From: Coniochaeta sp. PMI_546
Lineage: Eukaryota > Ascomycota > Sordariomycetes > Coniochaetales > Coniochaetaceae
DNA: 64,000 bases
Assembly (NCBI GenBank): GCA_021432605.1
Contig: MU271149.1
Coordinates: forward strand, 2,046,001-2,110,000
Direction of reading: 5' to 3'
Below are positions 47,220 to 60,100 of the stretch, in pieces; position 1 is the first letter of the stretch; each line of letters opens with the position of its first letter. A model generated the notes under the pieces. The model saw nothing but the letters and a program-made list of their open reading frames with translations. It was not told the origin of the DNA and made no database searches. The translations under genes were made by a program, and so were the position numbers.

Positions 47220-50200
47220 TTTTGATCATTCCTATTCGGTAAGTTAACCCTATACCAAATAGCTAACAATTATATCGACAAAAGGAACCGTTATAATTAT
47301 ATCTAAAGAAGAGCTTACTTAGTAGGTTACTAAGCTTGGAACTGAATTAGAAAAGTTGAAGAACGAACATGAAAAACTAAAGTCTAGATCGGCGGAACCT
47401 AAGAACGACCCCAAGATTACGGAACGAGCGGCCAAGATCAAAGCCCCGCGGCCGGAACCCTACGACGGGAACCGCGAAAGGTTATAAGCCTTTATCACCT
47501 AGACTAATACGTACCTCTCGATCAACAAGGCGGTTTTCGCTTACGAGTACGAAAGGGTAGTATACGTAGTAAGAATACTAAGGGGAAGAGTTATGGAATA
47601 GTACGAACTAACGTTACGCGATTAGATAGATAATATTACTAACGATCGCAAACCCGAAACTAGAATACTATTTAACAATCTCGATAAATTCTAGGAGAAA
47701 TTCCGCGAGACGTTCGGCAATCCTAATAAGACGCGAACGGCCGAACGACAACTAATAAACCTAAGGCAAAAGGGATCGGCCGAAACCTATATAACCGAAT
47801 TCAAACGCCTTTCTACGAAACTCGACTTAAGGGAAACGGCTCTTATAATTCAGTTCTACGGAAAACTTCGTAACAACGTTAAAAACGAACTCAATAAGAC
47901 CGATAAGCCTAAGACTCTTTACGAGTACGTTATATAGGCTATCCTGATCGATAATCGATTATATAAACGGCAATTGGAAAAGAAACGAGGAAGAGTTACG
48001 TAAAGACGGTCTAATAATAACAATACCGCGAATATTAGCTAGAAGAGGTTTACCGCCTATAATAGTTACTTTGGACTAATGGAACTGGACGCTACCCGGA
48101 AGGATAACTCTAAGAAAAACAAGAAGTACTTTAATTACGGCAAGTAAAGATACTTCGCTAATAAATATCGATAACCTAAGAAAGCTTAGAAGCCAATCCC
48201 CGAAAACAAGGCTCAGGCGATAATAAGGGATAGAGAATCCCGCGCTATCGTAATAATACGTAGAGAACAATAATATAAGGTACTTCTTAGACTACCGGGA
48301 AAAGAAGTCGACCTAGTAATAGTACTAGGGTACGATATTATAGATATAACGTATTTGGTTAGTCTATTGGACCGGGAATAGGACGAAATCGAAGAAGAAC
48401 AAATACCTTTATATAGAAATCACGAGTCGGTATATATTAACTCGGTCTACTATAACTAGATTTCGTAGAATTCGTACGTCTTTTACCGTTATATTTAGCA
48501 TATATAGGAAAAACTAGATTACAAATAGATACCAGTACGAATACTAACAACTAGACCGATACCTTACCTTTATAGACCTAAAAACATCGAAAGATACGAG
48601 GAAATATATAGGAACGGATAATACTTATTATTAACATTACCCGGAACCATATAATCACAACTTAACCCGACGGGATAAGAGTTCTTGATAACAACGGAAC
48701 CTAAACGAAGAGTCGAGGGTAAGAACTAAACACAAGTTACTTACCTACCCGAAAACTCGGTAAGATAAACGGGACGACTAGGATATTCGGTATTAGAAAT
48801 CGTAACGTAGGTTACGACGAAAGAAAAATCGACCGAAAAGTTCTAGATACGATAATACCGTATTAACGCGCAAGTTAATACGTACTTGGCGGGTTACCGG
48901 GGCCATAAGTTATAAGTATAAAGGAAGGTTAAAGAGTTAGTATAAAAAGCGGACCAAATAGATAAACGCTTGGATAGACTACTAGCCCCCGAGCCGGAAG
49001 TAGAAGAAGAGGAGAACGGGGAACCGTTAGAACCTTCCTCAAGGGCTAAGGATAAACCTAAATACTACGGTATTTCATTCCGAAGATCAGAAAAACGGTC
49101 AAAAAACGATAAACGTCGATTATAAAGGGACCATATCGACGTAATACAAAAAGATCCCTATATACGACCATAGGAGTTGAATACCTACGAGTTACGATTA
49201 ACATATAAGGAAGCAATACCCAAGTAATAATAAATAGCGGAATACAAGGAAATTATATCTCGCCAAATCTCGTTAACATATTACGATTGCCCTAGAAGAA
49301 AAAAGACGAGCCTTACCGACTTAGAACTATTGATAGAAGCCTTATCGATTATAGACAAGGATTAGTAGATATAGAAACTACGCCCTTTTAAGTTACTATC
49401 TAAGGCCATAGTCAAGAGATAACGTTCGATATTACGGAAATCTTATCGTACGGTATAGTATTAGGGATACCTTAACTACGAGCGAGTAATCCCCGAATCA
49501 ATTAGAAAACAGGCCAACTTTAATAGGATACGCCAAGAAGAGAATTAGCTTCTATAGAAAACGGACCTTACGAGGAAAAGCCTATACGTAACCTTAGAAG
49601 AGTTCTGATAATCTACGAAACGATCATAGAAACTCAGTTTATATCGACGCGAACGATCCCGAAAGAATACTATCGATATAACAAACTATTTAAGCCCGAA
49701 CTTAAGATAGGACTACTTGAACACAACCGCTAGGATTACGAGATCAATCTTCAACTAGGTAAGGAACCCGGATTTTATAAGATTTACCCTCTCAACGACT
49801 TATAATTATAGGCGTTAAGAGAATATATTGATAAAAATCTAAAGAAAGGTTATATTCGACTATTACAATTACCAATAAGATACCCTATCCTATTTATACT
49901 TAAGAAAAACGGGAAGTTACGTCTCGTTATAAACTATCGATAGCTTAATAACATTACTATCAAGGATCGAGGACTACTACCTCTTATATCCGAACTAAGA
50001 AATCGGTTATATAAGGCCCGATAGTTTATTACCCTAGACCTTAAGGGAATATATAACCTAATACGAGTTAAAGAAGGAGATAAATAGAAGACGGTATAGC
50101 GATCTAGGCTAGGACAATACGAATACTATATTATACCCTTCGGGCTCGCTAACGTACCGGCTTCTTTCTAGAGGATAATCAACTACGTATTTCGAAAGTG

Positions 50201-53198
50201 GTTAGACGACTTCGTCGTCGCGTACCTCGATAATATCTTGATCTATTCGGAAGACCTCGAACAATATAAGAAACACGTCTACCTCGTCTTATAGGTATTG
50301 TAAGACGCGAATTTATTAGTCGAATCCGAGAAGTACGAATTTTACTAATAAAAAGTAAAATTTCTCGGTTACGTTATATTATTAGGCTAGTTTGAAATAG
50401 ACCCAAATAAGCTAAAGGCTATTAAGGAATAGCCCGTACCAGAAACGGTTACGGAAGTACGAACCTTTCTAGGAATTATTAACTTCTATCGGAAGTTTAT
50501 CAAAAACTATAGCAAGATCGCAATACCCCTTACCAACCTTATTAAGAAAGACTTAAGGTTCGAATAGACTTCGAAGGAGGAAGAGGCGTTCTAAGAACTT
50601 AAGGGGAGGATCTTAAGCCAACCAATATTAGTTATTACGGACCCTAAGAAACCTTACGAAATAGAAACCGATACGTCGGAATTCGTATTCGGAAGCTAGT
50701 TAGGACAAAGGGATAAACAAGGAAGATTGTACCTAATAGTATTCTTCTCGAAGAAGTTAAGTAGACCAAAACTCAATTATAATATACCAAACAAGGAACT
50801 GATGGCTATTATTGAAACTTTCAAAGAATAAAAACATTATCTTATAGGAGTAAGATATAAGGTAAAGGTTTTAATAGATTATAAGAACCTTACCGCGTTT
50901 ACTTCTACAAAAGAACTTAACAAACGACAAATCAAATAGTATAAATTCTTTACCGATTTCGACTTCGAAATTGTATATAAGAAAGGAAGCGAAAATAGTA
51001 AAGCGGACGTTCTTAGTCGACGAGAAGATCTAAAACCGGAAAAGGAAATACGTTCGGCAAACTTCCTTAAGATTAACTAACAAGGAAACCTTAAACTCGA
51101 TATATAGATCGGAATAATATAGAACGTAGAACCCGAAGAACAATAGGCGGAAAAGATTAAGGAATACCGGAAAAAAGAAACTAGGGAAGACGTTACCTTT
51201 ATACTTCTATCATACTACGGCTTACCCCAATTCCGGAACAAGGTATACGTACCTAACGAACTACGGAAAGAATTAGTAAAAAAGTTCTACGAACATCTAT
51301 TACATAGATACCAAGGAGTTTATAAGACTAAGGAACGCGTACGGCGGACTTACGACTTTCCAAGACTAGATAAAATAGTCAAACAAATAGTCGGCGAATA
51401 CGACGAATATAACAAAGCCAAATCAAACAAACATAAGCCATACGGGCTATTGCAACCTATATAACTACTAGAGAAACCATAGGAAATAGTTACGATAGAC
51501 TTTATCGTCAAACTATTAGTATCGAAGGAACCTATAACGGGGGTCACTTACGATAATATATAAGTAGTTATAGACAAATTCTCCAAATACACGTATTTTA
51601 TACCGTATAAAGAAACAAATATAACGGAAGATATAGCCTACGCCTTTTTAAAGGTAATAGTAAGCTAATATAGACTACCCAAATAGCTTATTACCGACAA
51701 AAACAAGTTGTTTATTTCAAAGTTCTAAACAATACTAATACGACAAATCGGAATCAAATACAAGTTATCGATATCGTTTTACCCGTAGACGGATAGGCAA
51801 ACAAAACGAACCAACCAAACCCTTAAACAATATCTAAGGATATATATCAATAAAAAGTAAGATAATTAGGTCAGGTAGCTACCAATAGCATAGTAGGCCT
51901 ATAACAATATACCAAGCGAAACGCTAAACGGGTACTTACCGTTCTTTATCAATTACGGTTATAAACCTACCATAAGGGAAATACTAGGAGATAGACTAAT
52001 ACCGTTGGATCCGGAACTACTACAAGTAAGATATACCGCGGAACAAATAAAGCTATTCTATAAGAGATTTCGCGGATAGATAGAACTATTCAACCTACGA
52101 ATAATACGATATACAAACCAAAAAAGGTTAAAAAGACCAACCTTATAAGAAGGAGATAAAGTCTACTTCGTACGACGAAATATCAAAACAAAACGACCAA
52201 ACGACAAACTAGACTAAAAAAAAATCGGACTATTTAAGATTAAGAAAAAATTGTCTGATTTGAACTATAAACTCTAACTACTAACGAACATACGTATTCA
52301 CCTAATATTTCATATCTCGCTTCTCGAACCAGTACCTAAGAACGCGAAATTAATAATAAATATTAAAGTTAAACTAACGTAAGAATACGAAGTAAAAAAG
52401 ATCCTTAGGTACAAAAAGGAAAGAAACGTAGACTTCTACTACGTCAAATAGAAGAACTACGACGACTCGGAAAACACGTAGGAACCGGAAACTTACCTTA
52501 CGAATTATCAACAGTTACTATAGGAATTCCGTATTATAATAGTATTATTACCTTAAGAGTCGAAAAGGACAATATTACGTCGCCGTAGATTACGTCCTAA
52601 CCTAAAATAAAATCGTCGTTAAAGGAAAAGGACGTAACGGAAGGCGGACGGTTCTCGATAATTCTCGTTACCTTGCGATCGGCTTCTTCCTTTTCGACCC
52701 GTTCCAATTCTTCTATACTCGTTATACCTCTACGGATAGTACATATCATTTTCTCGAATTACATTTTCTTCTAAACGCGAAGACGTTAAACCTTGGCTTC
52801 GGCCTATTTAACTTCTTCCTCCAATCTACGAAACTATTCTCCGATTTTTATAAGCTCCTCGTTAGAAAGATTTTGGACGTCGTACCGCGAACGACCCGAA
52901 CGAACGTATTCCGTATATCGGGAAGAGTCTTTCTTGGAAACTTGATAAGATACGAAACCGCGTTTCTCGTAGTTCGAATACGAAAGTATCTCGACGGCGT
53001 TAGAAAGGATAACTGCTAGTAAGGCGATACGGCGGTCGTTTAAGGATTTGGAAGATTTCTTTTGTTTTTATATACTACGGTCAGATATGATAACGATAAA
53101 GAAGAGGAAACCTTCGGACGCAACTTACATAGGCTATTAGTACTACTTATAAAAAGCACTAGGCCTTAAGGACAATAGCCAAAGGAAAAGGGGGATAA

Positions 53199-53589
53199 TA
53201 TTATAAACCTATAGGTAACGGAAGATACCCCGCTAATAGATAACGAACATATATACGAGGCTTATCGTACTATATAGGCAAAGGACCTCGGGTTACGTAA
53301 CTAATCATTATAATCGTAATGATCAGGAAAGATTACGGTCGGTACGATCATAGCTATCGTTATAATCACTACAATCTCTACTAATATATAGGGAAAAGTC
53401 CCTCGGGGCTCCGCTACAGATAGTTCTTGATCACCCAATAATCAATCTAAATATTCAATCGAGGTTATCATTGAGTAAGACACTTGTCTTAACGATACCA
53501 GAGTAAAGACTACTTATTATACCTTAACTTACTTACCCTAAGTAACAAAACTCACCTTCTAATCCTTAGCCCGTCTTGGGATCGTTATA
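53199..53589 (+). repeat. 3' LTR of element A
   Basis: It is 391 bp, preceded by a polypurine tract and followed by the target duplication TTACG. It differs from the 5' LTR mostly by transitions. Confidence 0.9.
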
Positions 53590-53924
53590 TTACGTTCCTT
53601 ATCCGGAAAATCGTATATATTATAACGGAAATAAGCCCTAGATTAGGTAAGGAAACCTTAAAAGGTCCTTAAATTCCTATCGTAAATTTAAGGCGGGGAT
53701 ACCTTAAAACGGTTACCTCTTCCCCTAATTTATTATTCTTAGAATTATATAAGTATAATTCGAAATTAAACGATTTTATTCGTTATAACTTAAGGCGAGA
53801 TTTCTTAAGGTATAACTTAAACCTATAGATTCGAGTTATTTATTTTCGGTATTACCGATATTATTACTTATAAAGTATTGTTTAATAGTACGTAGGTAAC
53901 TAAGTTAAATAGGAATAATTAACG

Positions 53925-54355
53925 TATAACGAATTAATACTTTTAAATACTAACCGATATTTAAAGTCTATTAATAATTAATCAAGTACGTATAGTAAGT
54001 TATAATAAGATCGTATCTAGCTAAAAAGTAAACTATTATTTTAAAAAAAAGTAGGTAATTAAATATAGAGAACTATATATTAATCGTTATAAAAACAACT
54101 CGTAACTATCTAGTAATAAGGATTATTTAAATACAAGATATTCCTTCGTAGATTATTCTTCTCGTAATAATCCTTTTCGTTCTAGTTAGTAATCCAAGAC
54201 GAGCTGGTTTACTATAATCTAAGTAATCCTCTACTAATAATTCATTACCTTGTATATCTAGTTACCTAATAATCCCTTTATAATTAGATAGCCGTTACCC
54301 CGTAATAGTTGTTCCGTTCCGCGTCCCGTTAGCCTAATAGGTACGGTTCGTAATA
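53925..54355 (-). repeat. 5' LTR of element D
   Basis: It is the partner of the LTR at 40,296-40,726 and is followed by the target duplication ATAAC at 54,356-54,360. Confidence 0.88.
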
Positions 54356-54937
54356 ATAACGAACCGAAATAATATTTATCCGACTTACGGTAAGATAATT
54401 TACGGTAAATAACCGATTCGGGGTTAAAAATCTAATTAAAATAACTTTCCAATTCCGGTATCAAACGACGACGAATTATAAGAAAAAAAAAAAAAATTAA
54501 TATTTTATTAACGAGATTTTTAAAATACGATAAAAGGATAACCGATTTGGTTTTTCCGGCCGTTATAATTATTTTGATCGTTTAAAATATAATATTTAAA
54601 ATTACAATTAAAAAATTTGAATATACCGAAAAAAATTATAAAACCTTTAAAACTTATATTAAAATTTAAAAAGAAATCTGAAAGTTTTAACGATCGATTT
54701 ATAAACGAAACGATTTGGATTCTAACTTTTTTCGTAACGTTAAAATTAAGATTAAAAATATTTTCGAATTAAAGTTTAATTATATTATTTAATAACGTTA
54801 AGATTAATTCCGTATATTTAAACGGGGATTTAAAAGAATTAAACGTAAATATCGTACCAAAAAAACCATATTTTTAAAATTACTAATTAGTTATAACTTA
54901 ATTACTAATCCCGATAAAATTATTATATTTAAAATTA

Positions 54938-55172
54938 TTATTACTACTAGTAAACGGTAACTAAAACTATATTATATACCTTCGCTCGTTCCGAAAAGAA
55001 ACCGTACTCTAAGCGAAGCCGCTTCGAGTCAGGTAAAAACCTCTAGCGCTTACCTAAATTTGACTACTTATCGTCGAATACCTAATTCGGGATCTTCCCC
55101 CGATTTACGGTAAGTAAGGAGCTAGGTCTCTCGGCCTCGCCCCGCCCCCGGTCCGGCCACCTCCCGGGGGCG
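54938..55172 (-). mobile_element. Retroposon-like insertion 1 (SINE or 5'-truncated LINE)
   Basis: A 235-bp insert in element E is flanked by a perfect 12-bp duplication (TATTTAAAATTA at 54,926-54,937 and 55,173-55,184). Read on the minus strand it starts GC-rich (GCCCCCGGGAGGTGGCCGG) and ends in a short TAA-repeat tail, the form of a target-primed non-LTR retroposon. Variable long target duplications and simple-repeat tails are typical of LINEs and the SINEs they mobilise. No coding frame is expected in this length. Its GC-rich end retains CpC/GpG runs, unlike the surrounding DNA. Confidence 0.7.
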
Positions 55173-55784
55173 TATTTAAAATTAATAACGTTTAAATAAA
55201 GATTTTAATAATACCGATTAAAATATATTCGAAAAAAAGATTATTATTTTATTATAAGATTATAAAAATTTCAAAACCGAAATAATATAAATCCTAAACG
55301 ACGTTAAATAATTACCAAATTAAATATTATAAGTTTTCAACGTTTATTTCGATTTTTTCGAAAATAACTTTCTTTAATAAGATAATGTATAACGAACTAA
55401 CCTTTTCTACGTTAAATTTTAATCTAACTTACGTATTTATATTAAAAAAAAACCGTTACGGTTATATTTTAGACCCGAAACGTTAATAATCCGATTCGTT
55501 TTAAACAATGTATTAGATTTTAAACGTAAGAAAGATAAAAATAATTTAAATAGAAAATCTACGGAAAAACAACTTTAAACCGGTAAAAGATTATATTAAA
55601 GTAATAATATAAGAAATAGAAACCGGAGAAGTATTTATACGTACGGTAATAATCGTAAACGTAAGATTTTTTAATATAAAAAAGGAAATAATAAATATAA
55701 CAATTAAGATTAGCTTTTAAACAAAAGTAATCTTATTAGTAAACGGTTAGTAAAATCGTTATTACGTTTACGATAATATATTTT

Positions 55785-56023
55785 ATTATTATTATTACTA
55801 GTAAACGGTAGCTAAGATTATATTATATACTTTCGTTTGTTCTAAAAGAAAACCGTATTTTAAACGAAACCGTTTCGAATCGTCTAAAAACTTCTAACGC
55901 TTATTTAAATCTAATTATTTATCGTCGAATATCTAATTCGGGATCTTTCCCCGATTTGTAATAAGTAAAAAGCTAAGTCTTTCGACTTTATTCTACCTTT
56001 AGTCTAGTTATTTCCTAAGGACG
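55785..56023 (-). mobile_element. Retroposon-like insertion 2, RIP-mutated relative
   Basis: It aligns along its length with insertion 1, from the TTA repeats and ACTAGTAAACGG at the left to the CCTAAGGACG that corresponds to CCCGGGGGCG. Almost every difference is a C-to-T or G-to-A change. No matching duplication is seen at 56,023, so this copy may extend further right (up to 56,849), with insertion 1 being a shorter, 5'-truncated copy. Confidence 0.6.
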
Positions 56024-56849
56024 TTTAACCGTTTCCGTTACGATATCGTCTTTATCTTATCTTATTTATACGTAATAATCTTTCTTATTTCGCATTTTTT
56101 ATTTTCTTTCGTATTATCGTCGTTCCGTTTCCCTAATTTTTTATTATTTTCTTTTTTATCGGGTCGATTTCTAATCAGTATCGATTCGTATTCGTTTAGT
56201 TTTTTAAAAAAAAATATTAACTAGTATTTATCGTACCGGTTTCGTACCGATTTCTTTTTTTCGTTCCGGTTCGCGTTAATTTCTTTTTATCGTTCTAATT
56301 TTATACCGACTTTTTACTTTCATATTTTTTTCGTACCTTTTTCGTATTAGAAAATATATTAAATTACGTTAAAATATATATTTTCCCGGACGGCTTATAT
56401 TTATCTAATTATTTGATTTAAACTTTCGTAATTCTTTTTTTTCTTTTCTTTTTTACTAATTAATTTTACTCGTACGTATATTTTCTTTTCCCCGCGTTTT
56501 TATATAATTTTAAACCTTATATATATTTATAAATTACCGCGGGATATTATAACGAAGATAATACGAGTACGACCCGGGTTTATCTTAATCTCGATAGAAA
56601 GGAACGTAGGACCGAGGCCGCGGGGACGAGGGAAGATAAGCGATACGAAAGAGGTACGATATTAAAACGAAAGGGAAAAGATAACGATATAGTTAACCGT
56701 TTCTATTAAGGACTTATAAAATCGTAAAAAAGTCTAACCGAAGGAAAACCGATATTAGAACGAACCTAATCCGATTATTATACGAAATCACTTCGTTTTC
56801 TTAAAAGCGGGCTTTTTCGTAACGATACCGGTAAGAAATGTTACGATAT
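56024..56849. repeat. Unclassified sequence left of element C
   Basis: This AT-rich stretch has a GC-richer island near 56,565-56,645 (containing GACCGAGGCCGCGGGGACG). It has no match to the three LTR families. It may be the 5' body of retroposon insertion 2 or a separate element. Confidence 0.35.
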
Positions 56850-57181
56850 TATAACGAGGTTTACAAAACGAAGGTAAGATTCCCGTAAACGGTATCGCCT
56901 AGCCTAAGCCGTTTCGGTACTAAAGCGTACCCGATTCGTACTTGATTCTAAACCCCGTTTCTAATTAGTTTAAAAAGGAATCGTAGATATCCTGATTTTA
57001 GAATTCCTTTCCCTTCTTCTTTCTAAGAATTAATTTATATAATAAAAGGTTTTATAGATTAGATCAAATTAGATTTATTTATATTATATAATTATATTAC
57101 GTATTCTTTTATTTGGTTTTAATTAAAGATTCTTTTTATATTTCTAATTCTTTTTTCCAATTGAACTATTTAAAGAATATA
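56850..57181 (+). repeat. 5' LTR of element C
   Basis: About 332 bp, starting TATAACGAGG (from TG by RIP) and ending just before the leader ATAACGGGCCG. It is the reference copy for family 2 in this window. Confidence 0.82.
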
Positions 57182-60100
57182 ATAACGGGCCGAAACGGTA
57201 CCCGTCCGACCCGCGGCGAGATAATTCGTAATAAATAGCCGATTCGGGGCCGAGGATCTAGTTAAAATAACTTTCGTATTCCGGTATTAGACGACGATAA
57301 GTTATAAGATAATAACGAAATTAATATCCTATTAACGAGACTTTTAAGATATAATAGAAAGATAGCCGATCCGGCTTTTCCCGCCGTTATAATTATTTCG
57401 ATCGTTCCAAATCTAATACCCGAAATTATAATTAAAAAACTCGGACGCGCTAAAGAAAAATATAAAACCTTTAAAACCTATATTAAAATTTAGAAGGAAA
57501 TTCGAAAGTTTTAACGATCGATTTATAAACGAAACGATTTAGATTCCGACTTTTTTCGTAACGTTAAAATTAAAATTAAAAATATCCCCGAATTAAGGTT
57601 TAATTATACCGTTTAATAACGTTAAGATTAGTTTCGTATATTTAAGTAGGGATTTAAAGGAATTAAACGTAAATATCGTACCGATAAAAACCGTATTTTT
57701 AAAACTATTAATTAGTTATAACCTAATTACTAATCCCGATAAGATCGTTACGTTTAAAACTAATAATATTTAAACGAAAATTTCGACGATATTAATTAAG
57801 AAACGTTCGAAGAATAAACTATTATTTTATTATAAGATTATAAAAATCTCGAAACCGAGATAATATAAGCCTTAAACGACGTTAAATAACTACCGAATTA
57901 GATATTATAAGTTTTCGACGTTTATTTCGATTTTTTCGAAAATAACTTTCCCCGATAAAATAAAATATAACAAACTAACCTTTTCTACATTAAACTTCAA
58001 TCTAACTTAAATATTTATATTAAAAAAACCGTTACGGTTATACTTTAGACCCGAGACGTTATAATAACGTTAACGGCTTAATTCGCTTTAGATATTATAC
58101 CGGGTCTTAAACGTAAAAGAAACAAAAATAATCTCGGCGGAAGATTTATTGAGAAACGGGCCTAAACTAATAAAAGATTATACCGGGGTAATAATACGAA
58201 AAATAGAAACCGGGAAAGTATCCGTATACGCGGAAATGATTATAAATACGGGGCCCCTTAACGGGGAAGAAAGAATAATAAATATTATAATTAGGATTAA
58301 CCTTTAAACGGGGATAATTTTATCGGTAAAAACGGTTAGTAAAATCGCTATTATATTTACGATAATACGTTTTATTATATTTTAGATTACCCAAATAACC
58401 CGAATACTTTTTTCGGGCTAATAATTTATTCTTATAAAACCTTTTTAAAAGGACGTAAGCGAAAGAAAGACCGGAATCGAGATTAACGTAATTCAAACCT
58501 TAACGATATATTAATATATCCAAAAACTAAAATAGATAGATAAGTTTTACGCCCCGTTCCGTTAAACTATTAGTAAATATTACCTACCGATTTTATATTC
58601 TTATCTATATTTTATCCTAACCCGTAACCGATACGTTTGCGGATCTAAATATTAACGCGGAAATAAACGTAATTAATATCGTATTCGTAATATAATATAG
58701 TTTTCGACGAAGAGAATTAATAATACCCTTTTTTAAAGTAATAAGCTAATTAAAAGTCTTTATTTACGGTATTTAAGATATTTTTATACGTATACGAGAT
58801 TTACGCGGTATTATTAAAAAGATAATATAACTTTATATCGGGGTTAATCGCGATTTTAGATTAAAAAGTAACCCCGTTATCTTTTCGATAATTATTATAT
58901 AAGATTTCTATATTTATATATCCTTTTAAAAGAAAAAATAGTAATTCGAGTTCGATAAGAATACGTTTTAGATAATTTCTAAACGGAATTTCAAACGTAT
59001 TATTCGTAATATTACGAAAATATATTCCGTATAATATATTCCCGAATTATTCTTATTAAAAGATAAAAAAAAAGAATAAGACGGTCCCGATTCGGGATTA
59101 GAAAGTCTCTTTTCCGAATTATCGCCGTAAAAAAATATATTTAAAATTTCTAATACGAATATCTTTCCGCGTATTAAAGAAATAAATTACGCGATTAATT
59201 TATTCGACGGTTGAAAATTATTTTATAGACCGATATATCCTTTTTCCTAACGAAAATTCGTTTAACTACGTAAATTTCTAAACGAGAATCTAATAAATAA
59301 CCGTATTTAGTATTCCAAATTTATAATTAATACGTTAATATTATTTATCTTTAAAAAAGATAGTTCTTTACGATTTTATATAAATTATCGTAACTTTAAT
59401 AAGGTTACGATTCGTAACCGATATCCTTTACCGTTTATTTTAAAGATCTTTAATTGCGTTTTTAATACCTAATTTTTTATTAAGATCGATATTAAAGATA
59501 CCTATTACCGGATCCGTATTAAAAAAAGAAACGAATAAAAGATAATATTCCGTATTCGATACGGTTATTACGAATTCCTTATTATACTTTTCGGTTTGAT
59601 TAACGTTCCGGCGACGTTTTAAAATTATATTTACCTAACGTTACGAAACTTATTCGATAATTTTTATATCGTATACCTCGACGATATCTTTATCTTTTTA
59701 AAAAACCGAAAAACGTATTTTAATTATATCGGTTAAATATTAGATCGTTTCCGAACCGCGGAATTATACGTTAAACCTAATAAATATATCTTTTTTTAAG
59801 ATCAAGTCGAATTTCTCGGTTATATTATATCCGCCGAAGGTATTTTTATAAACCTCAATCGCGTAAATATTATCGTTTTATAACCGGAACCTATTAGTTT
59901 TTACGATGTTTAAATCTTCTTTGGATTTTATAATTTTTATCGCCGATCTATTAAAAGATATTCCGGCGTAATTATATTATTTACTTTTTTTTTCAAAAAG
60001 AATAAAAATAAAAAGAAACCGCGTAAAATTAGTTTCGGCGTTAAAGAATATTAGGTATTTAAAGCTTTTAAAATAACTTTTTAATCAATACTTTTTTTCC

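Larger units (their letters stand above)
46829..53589 (+). mobile_element. Element A: near full-length, broken Ty3/Gypsy, family 1
   Basis: Two 391-bp LTRs (46,829-47,219 and 53,199-53,589) are flanked by perfect target duplications TTACG (46,824-46,828 and 53,590-53,594). Total length is 6,761 bp. Parts in order are gag (about 47,340-48,000) with a zinc-knuckle-like segment near 48,115-48,170, protease near 48,500, reverse transcriptase (about 49,700-50,420, catalytic region near 50,210-50,250) and RNase H (50,640-50,960). Integrase (about 51,250-52,150) and a chromodomain (about 52,380-52,540) follow. An antisense-reading region occupies about 52,570-53,080. A polypurine tract (GGAAAAGGGGG) precedes the 3' LTR. 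The copy is broken, with dozens of interruptions, but its LTRs and length look whole. RIP is nearly confined to one strand, which marks it as the youngest large element here. It lies inside the gag/leader region of element D. Confidence 0.95.
40296..54355 (-). mobile_element. Element D: broken Ty3/Gypsy retrotransposon, family 3, with A inside
   Basis: Two 431-bp LTRs, 40,296-40,726 (3') and 53,925-54,355 (5'), are flanked by matching target duplications ATAAC (40,291-40,295 and 54,356-54,360). The element reads on the minus strand and is about 7.3 kb without the inserted element A. Parts, right to left, are leader and gag (53,924-53,595, then 46,823 to about 45,900), protease, reverse transcriptase (catalytic region near 43,690-43,720), RNase H, and integrase (about 42,700-41,800). 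A chromodomain-like end follows at about 41,780-41,560, where a short frame still reads DYKKLRPFEVKEIIS and IYPVFYVLLLE. An antisense region lies at about 40,730-41,300. Broken with dozens of interruptions; RIP on both strands, so older than A. Confidence 0.92.
54361..56849 (+). mobile_element. Element E, continued: gag-protease part of a broken family 2 element
   Basis: 54,361-54,937 and 55,185-55,784 match the leader, gag and following region of element C (57,187-58,375). They are interrupted by two related retroposon-like insertions (54,938 and 55,785). From 56,024 to 56,849 I recognise nothing; this stretch may be the longer body of the second insertion. The rest of E is not seen before element C begins and may lie beyond the window. 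Broken, many interruptions. Confidence 0.7.

Noticed and set aside
48076-48270. A short minus-strand frame in element A
   Set aside because: It lies opposite the zinc-knuckle end of gag and has no independent support.
51350-51547. A short minus-strand frame inside element A
   Set aside because: It is the shadow of the integrase region on the opposite strand.
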